From Pseudomonas sp. PDM04 (GTDB lineage Bacteria > Pseudomonadota > Gammaproteobacteria > Pseudomonadales > Pseudomonadaceae): a DNA stretch of 64,000 bases. The stretch covers positions 496,001 through 560,000 of the forward strand of contig NZ_JACVAI010000002.1 of the NCBI RefSeq assembly GCF_014851765.1, given 5' to 3'. Shown piece by piece: positions 57,497 through 64,000 of this stretch; position 1 is the stretch's first letter, and each line of letters opens with the position of its first letter. A model generated the notes under the pieces. The model was not told the DNA's origin. It saw nothing but the letters and a program-made list of their open reading frames with translations, and did no database searches. The translations under genes were made by a program, and so were the position numbers.

Positions 57497-58246
57497 TTAT
57501 GCCGGCCCCGGCTGCACCTGGCAGCGCTCGCCCAGCGCATCGATCCGCGGCCGACCGAACAGATAACCCTGCCCCCACTCGCTGCCACAGGCGGTGGCGA
57601 GGGCGCGGTCGGCTTCGGATTCGATCCCTTCGATGATCACGCAAGGCGCCAGCGTCTTGCACAGCTGCACCAGATGGCCGAGGGTCTGGGCGTTGTTGGT
57701 CTCCAGGCGAGCGCGCTGCAGGTAGCCCTGGTCGATCTTGACGATGTCCGGCCGGGTTTTGCGGATGAACTCCAGGGTCCCCAGGCCGGCACCAAAATCA
57801 TCGATGGCCACCCGGCAACCCAGTTCGCGCAAGCACAGGACAAACTCGATCGCCGCCGAAGTGCTGGGTGGCGTGGCGCTTTCGGTGATTTCGATCACCA
57901 GTCGCGCCGCCACCGACGGCGACTCGCGCAACTGCGCAAGGATCGGCTGCCAGAAGTGGTCGATGATCGCGCTTTGCGCCGAGATGTTGCAGCCCAGTCG
58001 CAGGTGTTCGTTCTGCAGCAGACGGGCAATCACGCAGTCCACCACACTTCGGTCGAGCTCTCGCATCGATTGCAGTCGTTCGAGCATGGCCAAGGGATAG
58101 ACCCCCTCTCCCCGGGCATCGATATGACGCAACAGCCCTTCCTGATACAGCACCCGATGGCTGTCGGGCAGCCAGACCACCGGTTGGAACGCCAGCACCA
58201 GTTTGCCCTGGGCCAATTCGTTGTAGAAATTCTTGACTCTGTGCAT
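57497..58246 (-). CDS. EAL-domain protein, probable c-di-GMP phosphodiesterase
   Basis: 249 residues, a stand-alone EAL domain. Motif YQEGLLR (Glu36-Gly37-Leu38, Gly instead of Ala), NISAQS, EITES, DDFGAG, KID, EGIE and QGYLFGRP are kept, so it is probably active. Start 58246 has only a weak site; the frame extends to 58465 without coding character. Divergent from an AraC regulator and near a diguanylate cyclase. Confidence 0.87.
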   Translation of the reverse strand: MHRVKNFYNELAQGKLVLAFQPVVWLPDSHRVLYQEGLLRHIDARGEGVYPLAMLERLQSMRELDRSVVDCVIARLLQNEHLRLGCNISAQSAIIDHFWQPILAQLRESPSVAARLVIEITESATPPSTSAAIEFVLCLRELGCRVAIDDFGAGLGTLEFIRKTRPDIVKIDQGYLQRARLETNNAQTLGHLVQLCKTLAPCVIIEGIESEADRALATACGSEWGQGYLFGRPRIDALGERCQVQPGPA

Positions 58247-58489
58247 GTCACATCCATAGACAAGACGGGGTCCTGCCGCCGATTGAAGTGGGCGCTTAAC
58301 TGGCTTTATGCCACCAACTACTGACTGGCGGCCATAATCGACGCTCCCCCACGGCTCAGGAAGTGTTCCCGGATACCTTTCGCTTGTCCTTGGAAACGTG
58401 TCAGTTGTGTTATTCGACTGTGAGCATTTGTTTATTGCGATCATGCGCCGGCTCCGCGACATCACTTAGCCATTACGCCGGGAACAAGC

Positions 58490-59494
58490 ATGCACAGAAT
58501 GACCAGCACCGGTTTTCGGGTGCTCGCCGACGTCTTGACGGACGCGGGTGCCAACGTAGAAGCCTTGCTCAAAGAATTCGACAGCAGCCACGAGGAAGTC
58601 TGGGCCAACCCCAACGGCGTTCGGCTGGAGCTGGTCTACAAAGTCATGGCGCAGGCTGCACAACGAACCGGCAACCCGGATATCGGCCTGCTGGCTTATG
58701 CCCGCGCCCATCCGGCCAACCTGGAAGTGCTGGGTTACGCCGTGATGTCCTGCCCCACCCTGGGCAGCGCGCTGCAACGCCTGGTGGATTACCAATCGCT
58801 GATCTGCAACGGTTTCTACATGTGCCTGGACCACGAACCCGGGGCGGTGAAACTGATCGGCCTGGACGTCAGTACCCAACCCTCACTGACGCCCCGCGCC
58901 TTCATCGATGCCGGCGCCGCGCAGACCCTGGGGCTGGTTCACTGGCTGCTGCCCAAGCGCAGGCCCGACCCGGTGGCGGCGACCTTCACTTACCCAAGGC
59001 CGGCGGACACCACGCAATTGGAACGCTTGCTCGGCAGCAACCTGTCCTTCGGCGCGTCGTACAACAGCCTGAGCTTCAGCACCGAGGATTGCGCGACAGC
59101 GCTGCCCACCGCCGACCCGGCGCTGGATGTCCTGCATGTCGAATACGCCCGCACACGCCTGAACCTGGTGCTCAACGGCTCGATGACCGAGCGGGTACGC
59201 CGGGTGCTGTCCGAAAGACTGGCCCAGGGCGTGCCCAGCGACCTGAACCGGATCGCCCAGGCGCTGGGCGTCAGTGCACGCAGCCTGCAACGGCGCCTGA
59301 GCAATGAGGACACGCACTTTTCGGCGTTGCAGGACGAAGCGCGATTGATGCTCGCGCACAATTTCCTGCGCAACTCGGCACGTAGCGTGAAGTACATCGG
59401 CGCGCTGCTGGGGTTTCGCGACCAGAGCAGCTTTCACAAAGCCTGCATCCGCTGGTTCGGCATGACGCCCGGGTGTTATCGGAATGATGCCTGA
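58490..59494 (+). CDS. AraC-family regulator with arabinose-binding-type N-terminal domain
   Basis: 334 residues: N-terminal ligand domain about 10-200, then the AraC helix-turn-helix pair (DLNRIAQALGVSARSLQRRLSNED, YIGALLGFRDQSSFHKACIRWFGMTPGCYRN). It is divergent from the EAL gene over 243 bp in which I see no clear repeat. It may control the EAL gene or a distant operon. Confidence 0.88.
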   Translation: MHRMTSTGFRVLADVLTDAGANVEALLKEFDSSHEEVWANPNGVRLELVYKVMAQAAQRTGNPDIGLLAYARAHPANLEVLGYAVMSCPTLGSALQRLVDYQSLICNGFYMCLDHEPGAVKLIGLDVSTQPSLTPRAFIDAGAAQTLGLVHWLLPKRRPDPVAATFTYPRPADTTQLERLLGSNLSFGASYNSLSFSTEDCATALPTADPALDVLHVEYARTRLNLVLNGSMTERVRRVLSERLAQGVPSDLNRIAQALGVSARSLQRRLSNEDTHFSALQDEARLMLAHNFLRNSARSVKYIGALLGFRDQSSFHKACIRWFGMTPGCYRNDA

Positions 59495-59500
59495 GACCGG

Positions 59501-60628
59501 CTATTCGGCGACCGCCACCTGATTACGTCCACGGGCCTTGGCGCGATACAAAGCCTTGTCCGCGTTGTTCATCAGGCTGTGCAGATCGTGATCATCGGCC
59601 GAGATCGCCGCGACCCCGACGCTGGCCGAAATGCGGTGCACCGGCCCGCTCATCAGGCCGGCGAGCGAGTGCAGGAGTTCTTCGGCGATGTGGCGGGCCA
59701 CGTCAATCGACGTATCCGGCAGCAGGACGGCGAACTCTTCGCCGCCCAAACGGCCGTAAACGTCGGTGTCGCGAAACGACGTGCTGATGACCAGGCCCAT
59801 TTGCCGCAGCACCTGATCCCCGACCTGGTGCCCGTGCGTGTCATTGATGTGCTTGAAGTGATCCATGTCCAGCATCACCGCGCACAGGGGCCGCTGGTTT
59901 TTCCGGCAGGAGCCGAACAATTGCTGGGCCTCTTCGAAAAACGCCCGGCGATTCTTCAGACCGGTGAGTTCGTCGGTCTGCGCGGCACGGGTGGAAAGGC
60001 TGTGGGCGTGTTCCATTTCACGGGTCAGTCGAAAGGCGGTTTCCAGGGCGTCGGACAGGCTGCGCGTGGCGCTGAATACAAACGAGGCGAACACCATCAC
60101 CGCCACCCCCATGCCGACCTGCAGGGATGAAGGCTGGAACAGCAGCCACAGCGTGCAAGGCAGCAGCACCAGGACAATCGACACCACCGTCATGTAGCGG
60201 TAGGCCGAATAACAGGACACGGCGCTCACCGACATGCCGACGCAAAACAGCATGACCAGGGTCTGGGCCAACAGGTCATCGGCCGGGATCACCGCCAGCG
60301 CGCCACCGCCCCAGATGCCGGCGGACAGAATCAGCGTAATCCAATAAATGCGTTCCCAACGTTGCGGGGTGCGCTCGCGGTCCGGGCTGCGGAAATAGGC
60401 CACAAACATGCAGATGCGCACCAGCGAGGACGCGGTCAGCAGCGCGATCCATACGCCGACGACCTGGTGATCGAAACGGTCCCAGCACAGCCAGCACAAC
60501 ATCGCCACCGCAAGAAGACTGCCGAACACCGCTAAAACCGACTGGCGAAACAGTTGGTGCAATCGGTCCGATTGCACCAGTTTTACGATGAAGTCTTCCT
60601 GTGGGTACCGCAATCCAGGGCCATCCAT
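59501..60628 (-). CDS. Diguanylate cyclase with N-terminal membrane domain
   Basis: 375 residues. Six or so membrane helices (about 30-190), a short coiled segment, then a GGDEF domain with active-site GGEEF (295-299) and an inhibitory I-site RDTD (286-289) five residues before it. It should make c-di-GMP with feedback control. Convergent with the AraC gene, six bases apart, and two genes from the EAL protein. Confidence 0.92.
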   Translation of the reverse strand: MDGPGLRYPQEDFIVKLVQSDRLHQLFRQSVLAVFGSLLAVAMLCWLCWDRFDHQVVGVWIALLTASSLVRICMFVAYFRSPDRERTPQRWERIYWITLILSAGIWGGGALAVIPADDLLAQTLVMLFCVGMSVSAVSCYSAYRYMTVVSIVLVLLPCTLWLLFQPSSLQVGMGVAVMVFASFVFSATRSLSDALETAFRLTREMEHAHSLSTRAAQTDELTGLKNRRAFFEEAQQLFGSCRKNQRPLCAVMLDMDHFKHINDTHGHQVGDQVLRQMGLVISTSFRDTDVYGRLGGEEFAVLLPDTSIDVARHIAEELLHSLAGLMSGPVHRISASVGVAAISADDHDLHSLMNNADKALYRAKARGRNQVAVAE

Positions 60629-60711
60629 TCAAGCCGCCTGATAGTGATGCTGCGCAAGGGCTCTATTCTGGCACTTTGCTAGCAATGCTCACAACCGCGC
60701 CCGGCATTCAT

Positions 60712-60815
60712 CCATGGGAGCGGGCCTGCTCGCGATGATCGCGAACGATAACAGCGGCAGACGACAGCCCGGTGACATCCGCACGGCCATCGCGAGCAGG
60801 CCCGCTCCTGACACT
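60712..60815. repeat. BIME upstream of the DUF1185 operon
   Basis: CCATGGGAGCGGGCCTGCTCGCGATG (60712-60737) and CATCGCGAGCAGGCCCGCTCCTGAC (60788-60812) are inverted REP copies about 50 bp apart in the 312-bp gap between the cyclase and the DUF1185 gene. Confidence 0.82.
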
Positions 60816-60889
60816 GTAGATCATGTCTGGCAGGCATTTTGTCGCCTTCCCCACAGAAACCCGTTTCGGGCTCTTGCGTTGCCGGTATT

Positions 60890-60901
60890 ATGGTATACCA
60901 T
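60890..60901. promoter_or_regulatory. Perfect palindrome ATGGTATACCAT, likely GntR operator
   Basis: ATGGTATACCAT (60890-60901) is a perfect 12-bp palindrome of the TGGTATACCA type bound by GntR/FadR-family regulators. It is 40 bp before the first gene of the operon, in a position to block the promoter. No GntR gene is seen in the window; it may lie beyond the right edge. Confidence 0.6.
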
Positions 60902-60940
60902 CATACGCACAGACATCCTTCATCCCGTACGGAGCAGCTC

Positions 60941-61531
60941 ATGAGTTTCGAAATCCGCAAGATCGTCAGCTATGTCGAGCAAACCTTTATCGAAGGCGGC
61001 AAAGCCACCGACACGCCGGTCACCATGATCGGCCTGGCCGTCGTCATGAAGAACCCATGGCTGGGTCGCGGCTTTGTCGAAGACCTGAAACCGGAAATTC
61101 GTGCCAACTGCTCCGATCTCGGTGCACTGATGGTCGAGCGCCTGGTGGGCCTGATCGGCGGTGCCGACAAGATCGTGGCCTACGGCAAGGCGGCAGTGGT
61201 CGGTGCCGATGGCGAAATCGAACACGCCTCGGCGGTCATCCATACCCTGCGCTTCGGCAACCACTATCGCGAAGCGGTCAAGGCCAAGAGCTACCTGAGC
61301 TTCACCAACAAGCGCGGCGGCCCGGGCACGTCGATCCAGATCCCGATGATGCACAAGGACGACGAAGGCCTGCGTTCGCACTACATCACCCTGGAAATGC
61401 AGATCGAAGACGCCCCGCGCGCCGACGAAATAGTCGTGGTCCTGGGTTGCGCCGACGGTGGCCGCCTGCACCCACGCATTGGCAACCGTTACATCGACCT
61501 GGAAGAACTGGCGGCCGAAAAAGCCCAGTAA
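60941..61531 (+). CDS. Amino acid synthesis family protein (DUF1185)
   Basis: 196 residues of PF06684-type: SFEIRKIVSYVEQTFIEGGK start, PVTMIGLAVVMKNPWLGRGFVEDLKPEIR, then GKAAVVGADGEIEHASAVIH. Members occur in catabolic operons with flavin enzymes and hydrolases and have no settled activity; several resemble cyclic amide hydrolase relatives. Start 60941 (MSFEIRK) is taken as the first family-like ATG. It leads the operon that runs to the window edge. Confidence 0.84.
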   Translation: MSFEIRKIVSYVEQTFIEGGKATDTPVTMIGLAVVMKNPWLGRGFVEDLKPEIRANCSDLGALMVERLVGLIGGADKIVAYGKAAVVGADGEIEHASAVIHTLRFGNHYREAVKAKSYLSFTNKRGGPGTSIQIPMMHKDDEGLRSHYITLEMQIEDAPRADEIVVVLGCADGGRLHPRIGNRYIDLEELAAEKAQ

Positions 61532-61574
61532 GACGGGCCGGTCACAACAACAAAAAGGTATGCAGGAGCGCTCC

Positions 61575-62408
61575 ATGATTCGGCTCACCGCTGAACGTAC
61601 CCCGGCTGGCACCAGTTATCTGGCGACCGGCCAAGGCCAGCCCGTGGTATTGATCCACGGCGTGGGCCTGAATAAAGAAATGTGGGGCGGCCAGGTCGTT
61701 GGCCTCTCCACGAAGTACCGCGTGATCACTTACGACATGCTGGGTCATGGCGCCAGCCCGCGCCCGGAAAGCGGCACGCCGCTGCTGGGCTATGCCGACC
61801 AGTTGCTGGAACTGCTCGATCACCTGCAATTGCCCAGGGCTTCGGTGATCGGCTTTTCCATGGGCGGGCTGGTGGCGCGGGCGTTCGCCCTGCATTACCC
61901 GCAACGCCTGCAAGGCCTGGTGGTGCTCAACAGCGTGTTCAATCGCACCGCCGAGCAGCGCGCGGGCGTCATTGCCCGCACCGCCCAGGCGGCCGAGCAC
62001 GGCCCGGATGCCAATGCCGAAGCAGCGCTGTCGCGCTGGTTCAGCCGTGAATACCAGGCGGCCAATCCGGCGCAGATCGCCGCCTTGCGCCAGACCCTGG
62101 CCCAGAATGACCCGCAGGGTTACCTGACCACCTATGAACTGTTCGCGACCCAGGACATGTACCGCGCCGATGACCTGGCGAGTATCCAGGCACCGACGCT
62201 GGTCGCCACCGGCGAGCTGGACCCCGGCTCCACCCCGGAAATGGCCCGGCAACTGGCCGAGCGCATTCCCGGCGCGACGGTTGCCGTGCTCGCCGAACAA
62301 CGGCATATGATGCCCGTAGAATCGCCGCGCCTGGTCAACCAGCTGTTGCTGGAGTTTCTCGATACCGCGCACTCCCGACAAAACCATATAAAGGGGATCG
62401 TTGCATGA
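61575..62408 (+). CDS. Alpha/beta hydrolase
   Basis: 277 residues. HGVGLN oxyanion strand, nucleophile Ser in GFSMGG, Asp in TGELDPGS and His in EQRHMMPVE make the triad. Probably a C-C or ester hydrolase (RutD/PcaD-like size). ATG at 61575 after GGAGCGCTCC. Its stop overlaps the start of the aldehyde dehydrogenase gene (ATGA). Confidence 0.88.
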   Translation: MIRLTAERTPAGTSYLATGQGQPVVLIHGVGLNKEMWGGQVVGLSTKYRVITYDMLGHGASPRPESGTPLLGYADQLLELLDHLQLPRASVIGFSMGGLVARAFALHYPQRLQGLVVLNSVFNRTAEQRAGVIARTAQAAEHGPDANAEAALSRWFSREYQAANPAQIAALRQTLAQNDPQGYLTTYELFATQDMYRADDLASIQAPTLVATGELDPGSTPEMARQLAERIPGATVAVLAEQRHMMPVESPRLVNQLLLEFLDTAHSRQNHIKGIVA

Positions 62409-63886
62409 CACTCGCACGCTTCCAGATGTGCATCGGCGGTGAATGGGTCGATGCCCTCTCGGGCAAGACCTTCGAAAGCCTGAACCCGGCCCTGGCCGAA
62501 GCCTGGGCCGAACTGCCCGATGCCGACGAAGCCGATGTCGAGCGCGCCGTGCAGGCGGCACAGAGCGCCTTCGACAGCCCGGCCTGGCGCGGCCTGAGCG
62601 CCACCGCCCGCGGCAAATTGCTGCGACGCCTGGGCGACCTGATCGCCGACAACAAGGAAAAACTGGCCCAGCTGGAAAGCCGCGACAACGGTAAGCTGAT
62701 TCGCGAAACCCGTGGCCAGGTCGGCTACCTGCCGGAGTTTTTCCACTACACCGCAGGCCTGGCGGACAAACTCGAAGGCGGCACCCTGCCGCTGGACAAG
62801 CCGGACCTGTTTGCCTACACGGTGCACGAAGCCATGGGCGTGGTCGCCGCGATCATTCCCTGGAACAGCCCGCTGTACCTGACGGCAATCAAGCTGGCGC
62901 CGGCCCTGGCCGCGGGCAACACCATCGTGATCAAGCCCTCGGAGCATGCCTCGGCGACCATTCTCGAACTGGCGCGCCTGGCCCTGGAAGCCGGCATTCC
63001 GCCGGGCGTGGTCAACGTCGTCACCGGCTATGGCCCGAGCGCCGGCGCCGCCCTCACCCGTCACCCGCTGGTACGCAAAATCGCCTTCACCGGCGGTGCG
63101 GCCACGGCGCGACACGTGGTGCGCAGCAGCGCAGAGAACTTCGCCAAGCTGTCGCTGGAACTGGGCGGCAAATCGCCAAACATCATCTTTGCCGACGCCG
63201 ACCTCGACAGCGCGATCAACGGCGCCATCGCCGGGATCTATGCCGCCTCCGGGCAGAGCTGCGTATCCGGTTCACGCCTGCTGGTGCAGGACGAGATCTA
63301 CGACGAATTCGTCAACCGCCTGGTGGAACGTGCCCGGCGCATCCGCATCGGCAACCCGCAGGACGACAGCAGTGAAATGGGCCCGATGGCCACCGCACAG
63401 CAACTGGCAGTGGTCGAAGGCCTGGTGGCCGATGCCGTCGCCGAAGGGGCACGCCTGCGCCTTGGCGGCAAGCGCCCGACCGGCGTGGGTGACGGCTGGT
63501 TCTATGAACCGACGCTGTTCGAGTGCGACCGCAATTCGATGAAGATCATGCAGGAAGAAGTCTTTGGTCCGGTGGCCTCGGTCATCCGTTTCAAGGACGA
63601 AGCCGAGGCACTGGCGATCGCCAACGACTCGCAGTTCGGCCTCGCCGCCGGCATCTGGACCCGCGACCTGGGTCGCGCCCACCGCCTCGCGCGGGACGTG
63701 CGCTCGGGGATCATCTGGGTCAACACTTACCGTGCGGTCTCGGCCATGGCGCCGATCGGCGGTTTCAAGAACAGTGGCTATGGACGCGAAAGCGGCATCG
63801 ATTCGGTGCTGGCCTACACCGAACTGAAAACGGTGTGGATCAACCTCTCACAGGCACCGATGCCTGACCCGTTTGTGATGCGTTAG
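62405..63886 (+). CDS. Aldehyde dehydrogenase
   Basis: 493 residues. Asn154 (IIPWNSP), Lys177, Glu252 (LELGGKSP) and nucleophile Cys286 (SGQSCVSG) are the standard catalytic set; similar to betaine-aldehyde or gamma-aminobutyraldehyde dehydrogenases in length. Coupled to the hydrolase gene by ATGA. Together they would release and oxidise an aldehyde from a ring or amide compound. Confidence 0.93.
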   Translation: MTLARFQMCIGGEWVDALSGKTFESLNPALAEAWAELPDADEADVERAVQAAQSAFDSPAWRGLSATARGKLLRRLGDLIADNKEKLAQLESRDNGKLIRETRGQVGYLPEFFHYTAGLADKLEGGTLPLDKPDLFAYTVHEAMGVVAAIIPWNSPLYLTAIKLAPALAAGNTIVIKPSEHASATILELARLALEAGIPPGVVNVVTGYGPSAGAALTRHPLVRKIAFTGGAATARHVVRSSAENFAKLSLELGGKSPNIIFADADLDSAINGAIAGIYAASGQSCVSGSRLLVQDEIYDEFVNRLVERARRIRIGNPQDDSSEMGPMATAQQLAVVEGLVADAVAEGARLRLGGKRPTGVGDGWFYEPTLFECDRNSMKIMQEEVFGPVASVIRFKDEAEALAIANDSQFGLAAGIWTRDLGRAHRLARDVRSGIIWVNTYRAVSAMAPIGGFKNSGYGRESGIDSVLAYTELKTVWINLSQAPMPDPFVMR

Positions 63887-63898
63887 GAGACCACCGAC

Positions 63899-64000
63899 AT
63901 GATCGAACCCGGCATTTACAAAGACGTCATGAGCTCCTTTCCTTCCGGGGTCACGGTGGTCACCACCCTGGACCCGGACGGCGGCATCGTCGGCATCACC
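63899..64000 (+). CDS. Flavin reductase-like protein (5' end only)
   Basis: The 34 visible codons (MIEPGIYKDVMSSFPSGVTV and on) match the start of the flavin reductase/FMN-binding split-barrel family, with the FPSGVTVVTT motif. ATG at 63899 has TAGGAGA upstream. It would supply reduced flavin to a monooxygenase that should be encoded beyond the right edge. Confidence 0.7.
   Translation, partial: MIEPGIYKDVMSSFPSGVTVVTTLDPDGGIVGIT

Overview
The window is high-GC DNA from a Pseudomonas, most likely of the P. fluorescens group. The evidence is the paired REP hairpins (GGGAGCGAGC...GCTCGC type) between operons, several OprD-family porins, an acdS/acdR pair of the Pseudomonas type, an AruH/AruI pair and a P. 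stutzeri-type trehalose synthase. There is no phage, transposon, CRISPR or RNA gene that I can support. The content is dominated by nutrient-uptake and catabolic operons, each with its own regulator.

Layout. 1-3.4 kb: glucarate dehydratase (gudD, cut by the left edge), its MFS permease and a divergent LysR regulator. 3.5-9.1 kb: a beta-keto acid cleavage (BKACE/DUF849) operon with an SDR and an MFS transporter, a divergent AraC regulator and an OprD porin; matching 21-bp-period direct repeats precede both the operon and the porin. 9.3-11.3 kb: a MarR regulator with a C-terminal cysteine cluster facing a three-gene set (periplasmic protein, DUF2024, Rof-like). 11.3-26.7 kb: an arginine-transaminase-type region. 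It holds an AruH aminotransferase fused to an ABC ATPase, a binding protein, two permeases and a DMT exporter, then AruI decarboxylase, a response regulator, two BetI-like TetR regulators, a deacylase and an acyl-CoA operon (enoyl-CoA hydratase, acyl-CoA dehydrogenase, NDP-forming acyl-CoA synthetase, flavodoxin-fold reductase). One palindromic motif recurs at five promoters here and suggests a single local regulon.

27-37 kb: a YbdD-type small protein, a DMT transporter, a pyruvate dehydrogenase operon (E1 and E2) preceded by two unknown small proteins, ACC deaminase acdS with its Lrp-type regulator, and a sorbosone-dehydrogenase-like lipoprotein. 36.7-50.2 kb: a large catabolic cluster with LysR regulator, Fe-ADH, enoyl-CoA hydratase, class III CoA-transferase, TRAP transporter, FlK-like thioesterase, two tandem amidohydrolases, a ketoglutarate-semialdehyde-type dehydrogenase, a secreted PPC-domain protein and an OprD porin. 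I do not know its substrate.

50.3-60.6 kb: a dCache chemoreceptor, katG, a 27-residue membrane peptide gene, trehalose synthase, an EAL protein, an AraC regulator and a diguanylate cyclase. 60.9-64 kb: the start of another catabolic operon (DUF1185, alpha/beta hydrolase, aldehyde dehydrogenase, flavin reductase) that continues past the right edge and has a perfect GntR-like palindrome in front.

The most unusual items are the aminotransferase-ABC ATPase fusion and the shared operator around it, the two small proteins leading the pyruvate dehydrogenase operon, the 37-50 kb pathway of unknown substrate, and the unlisted small peptide gene beside treS.
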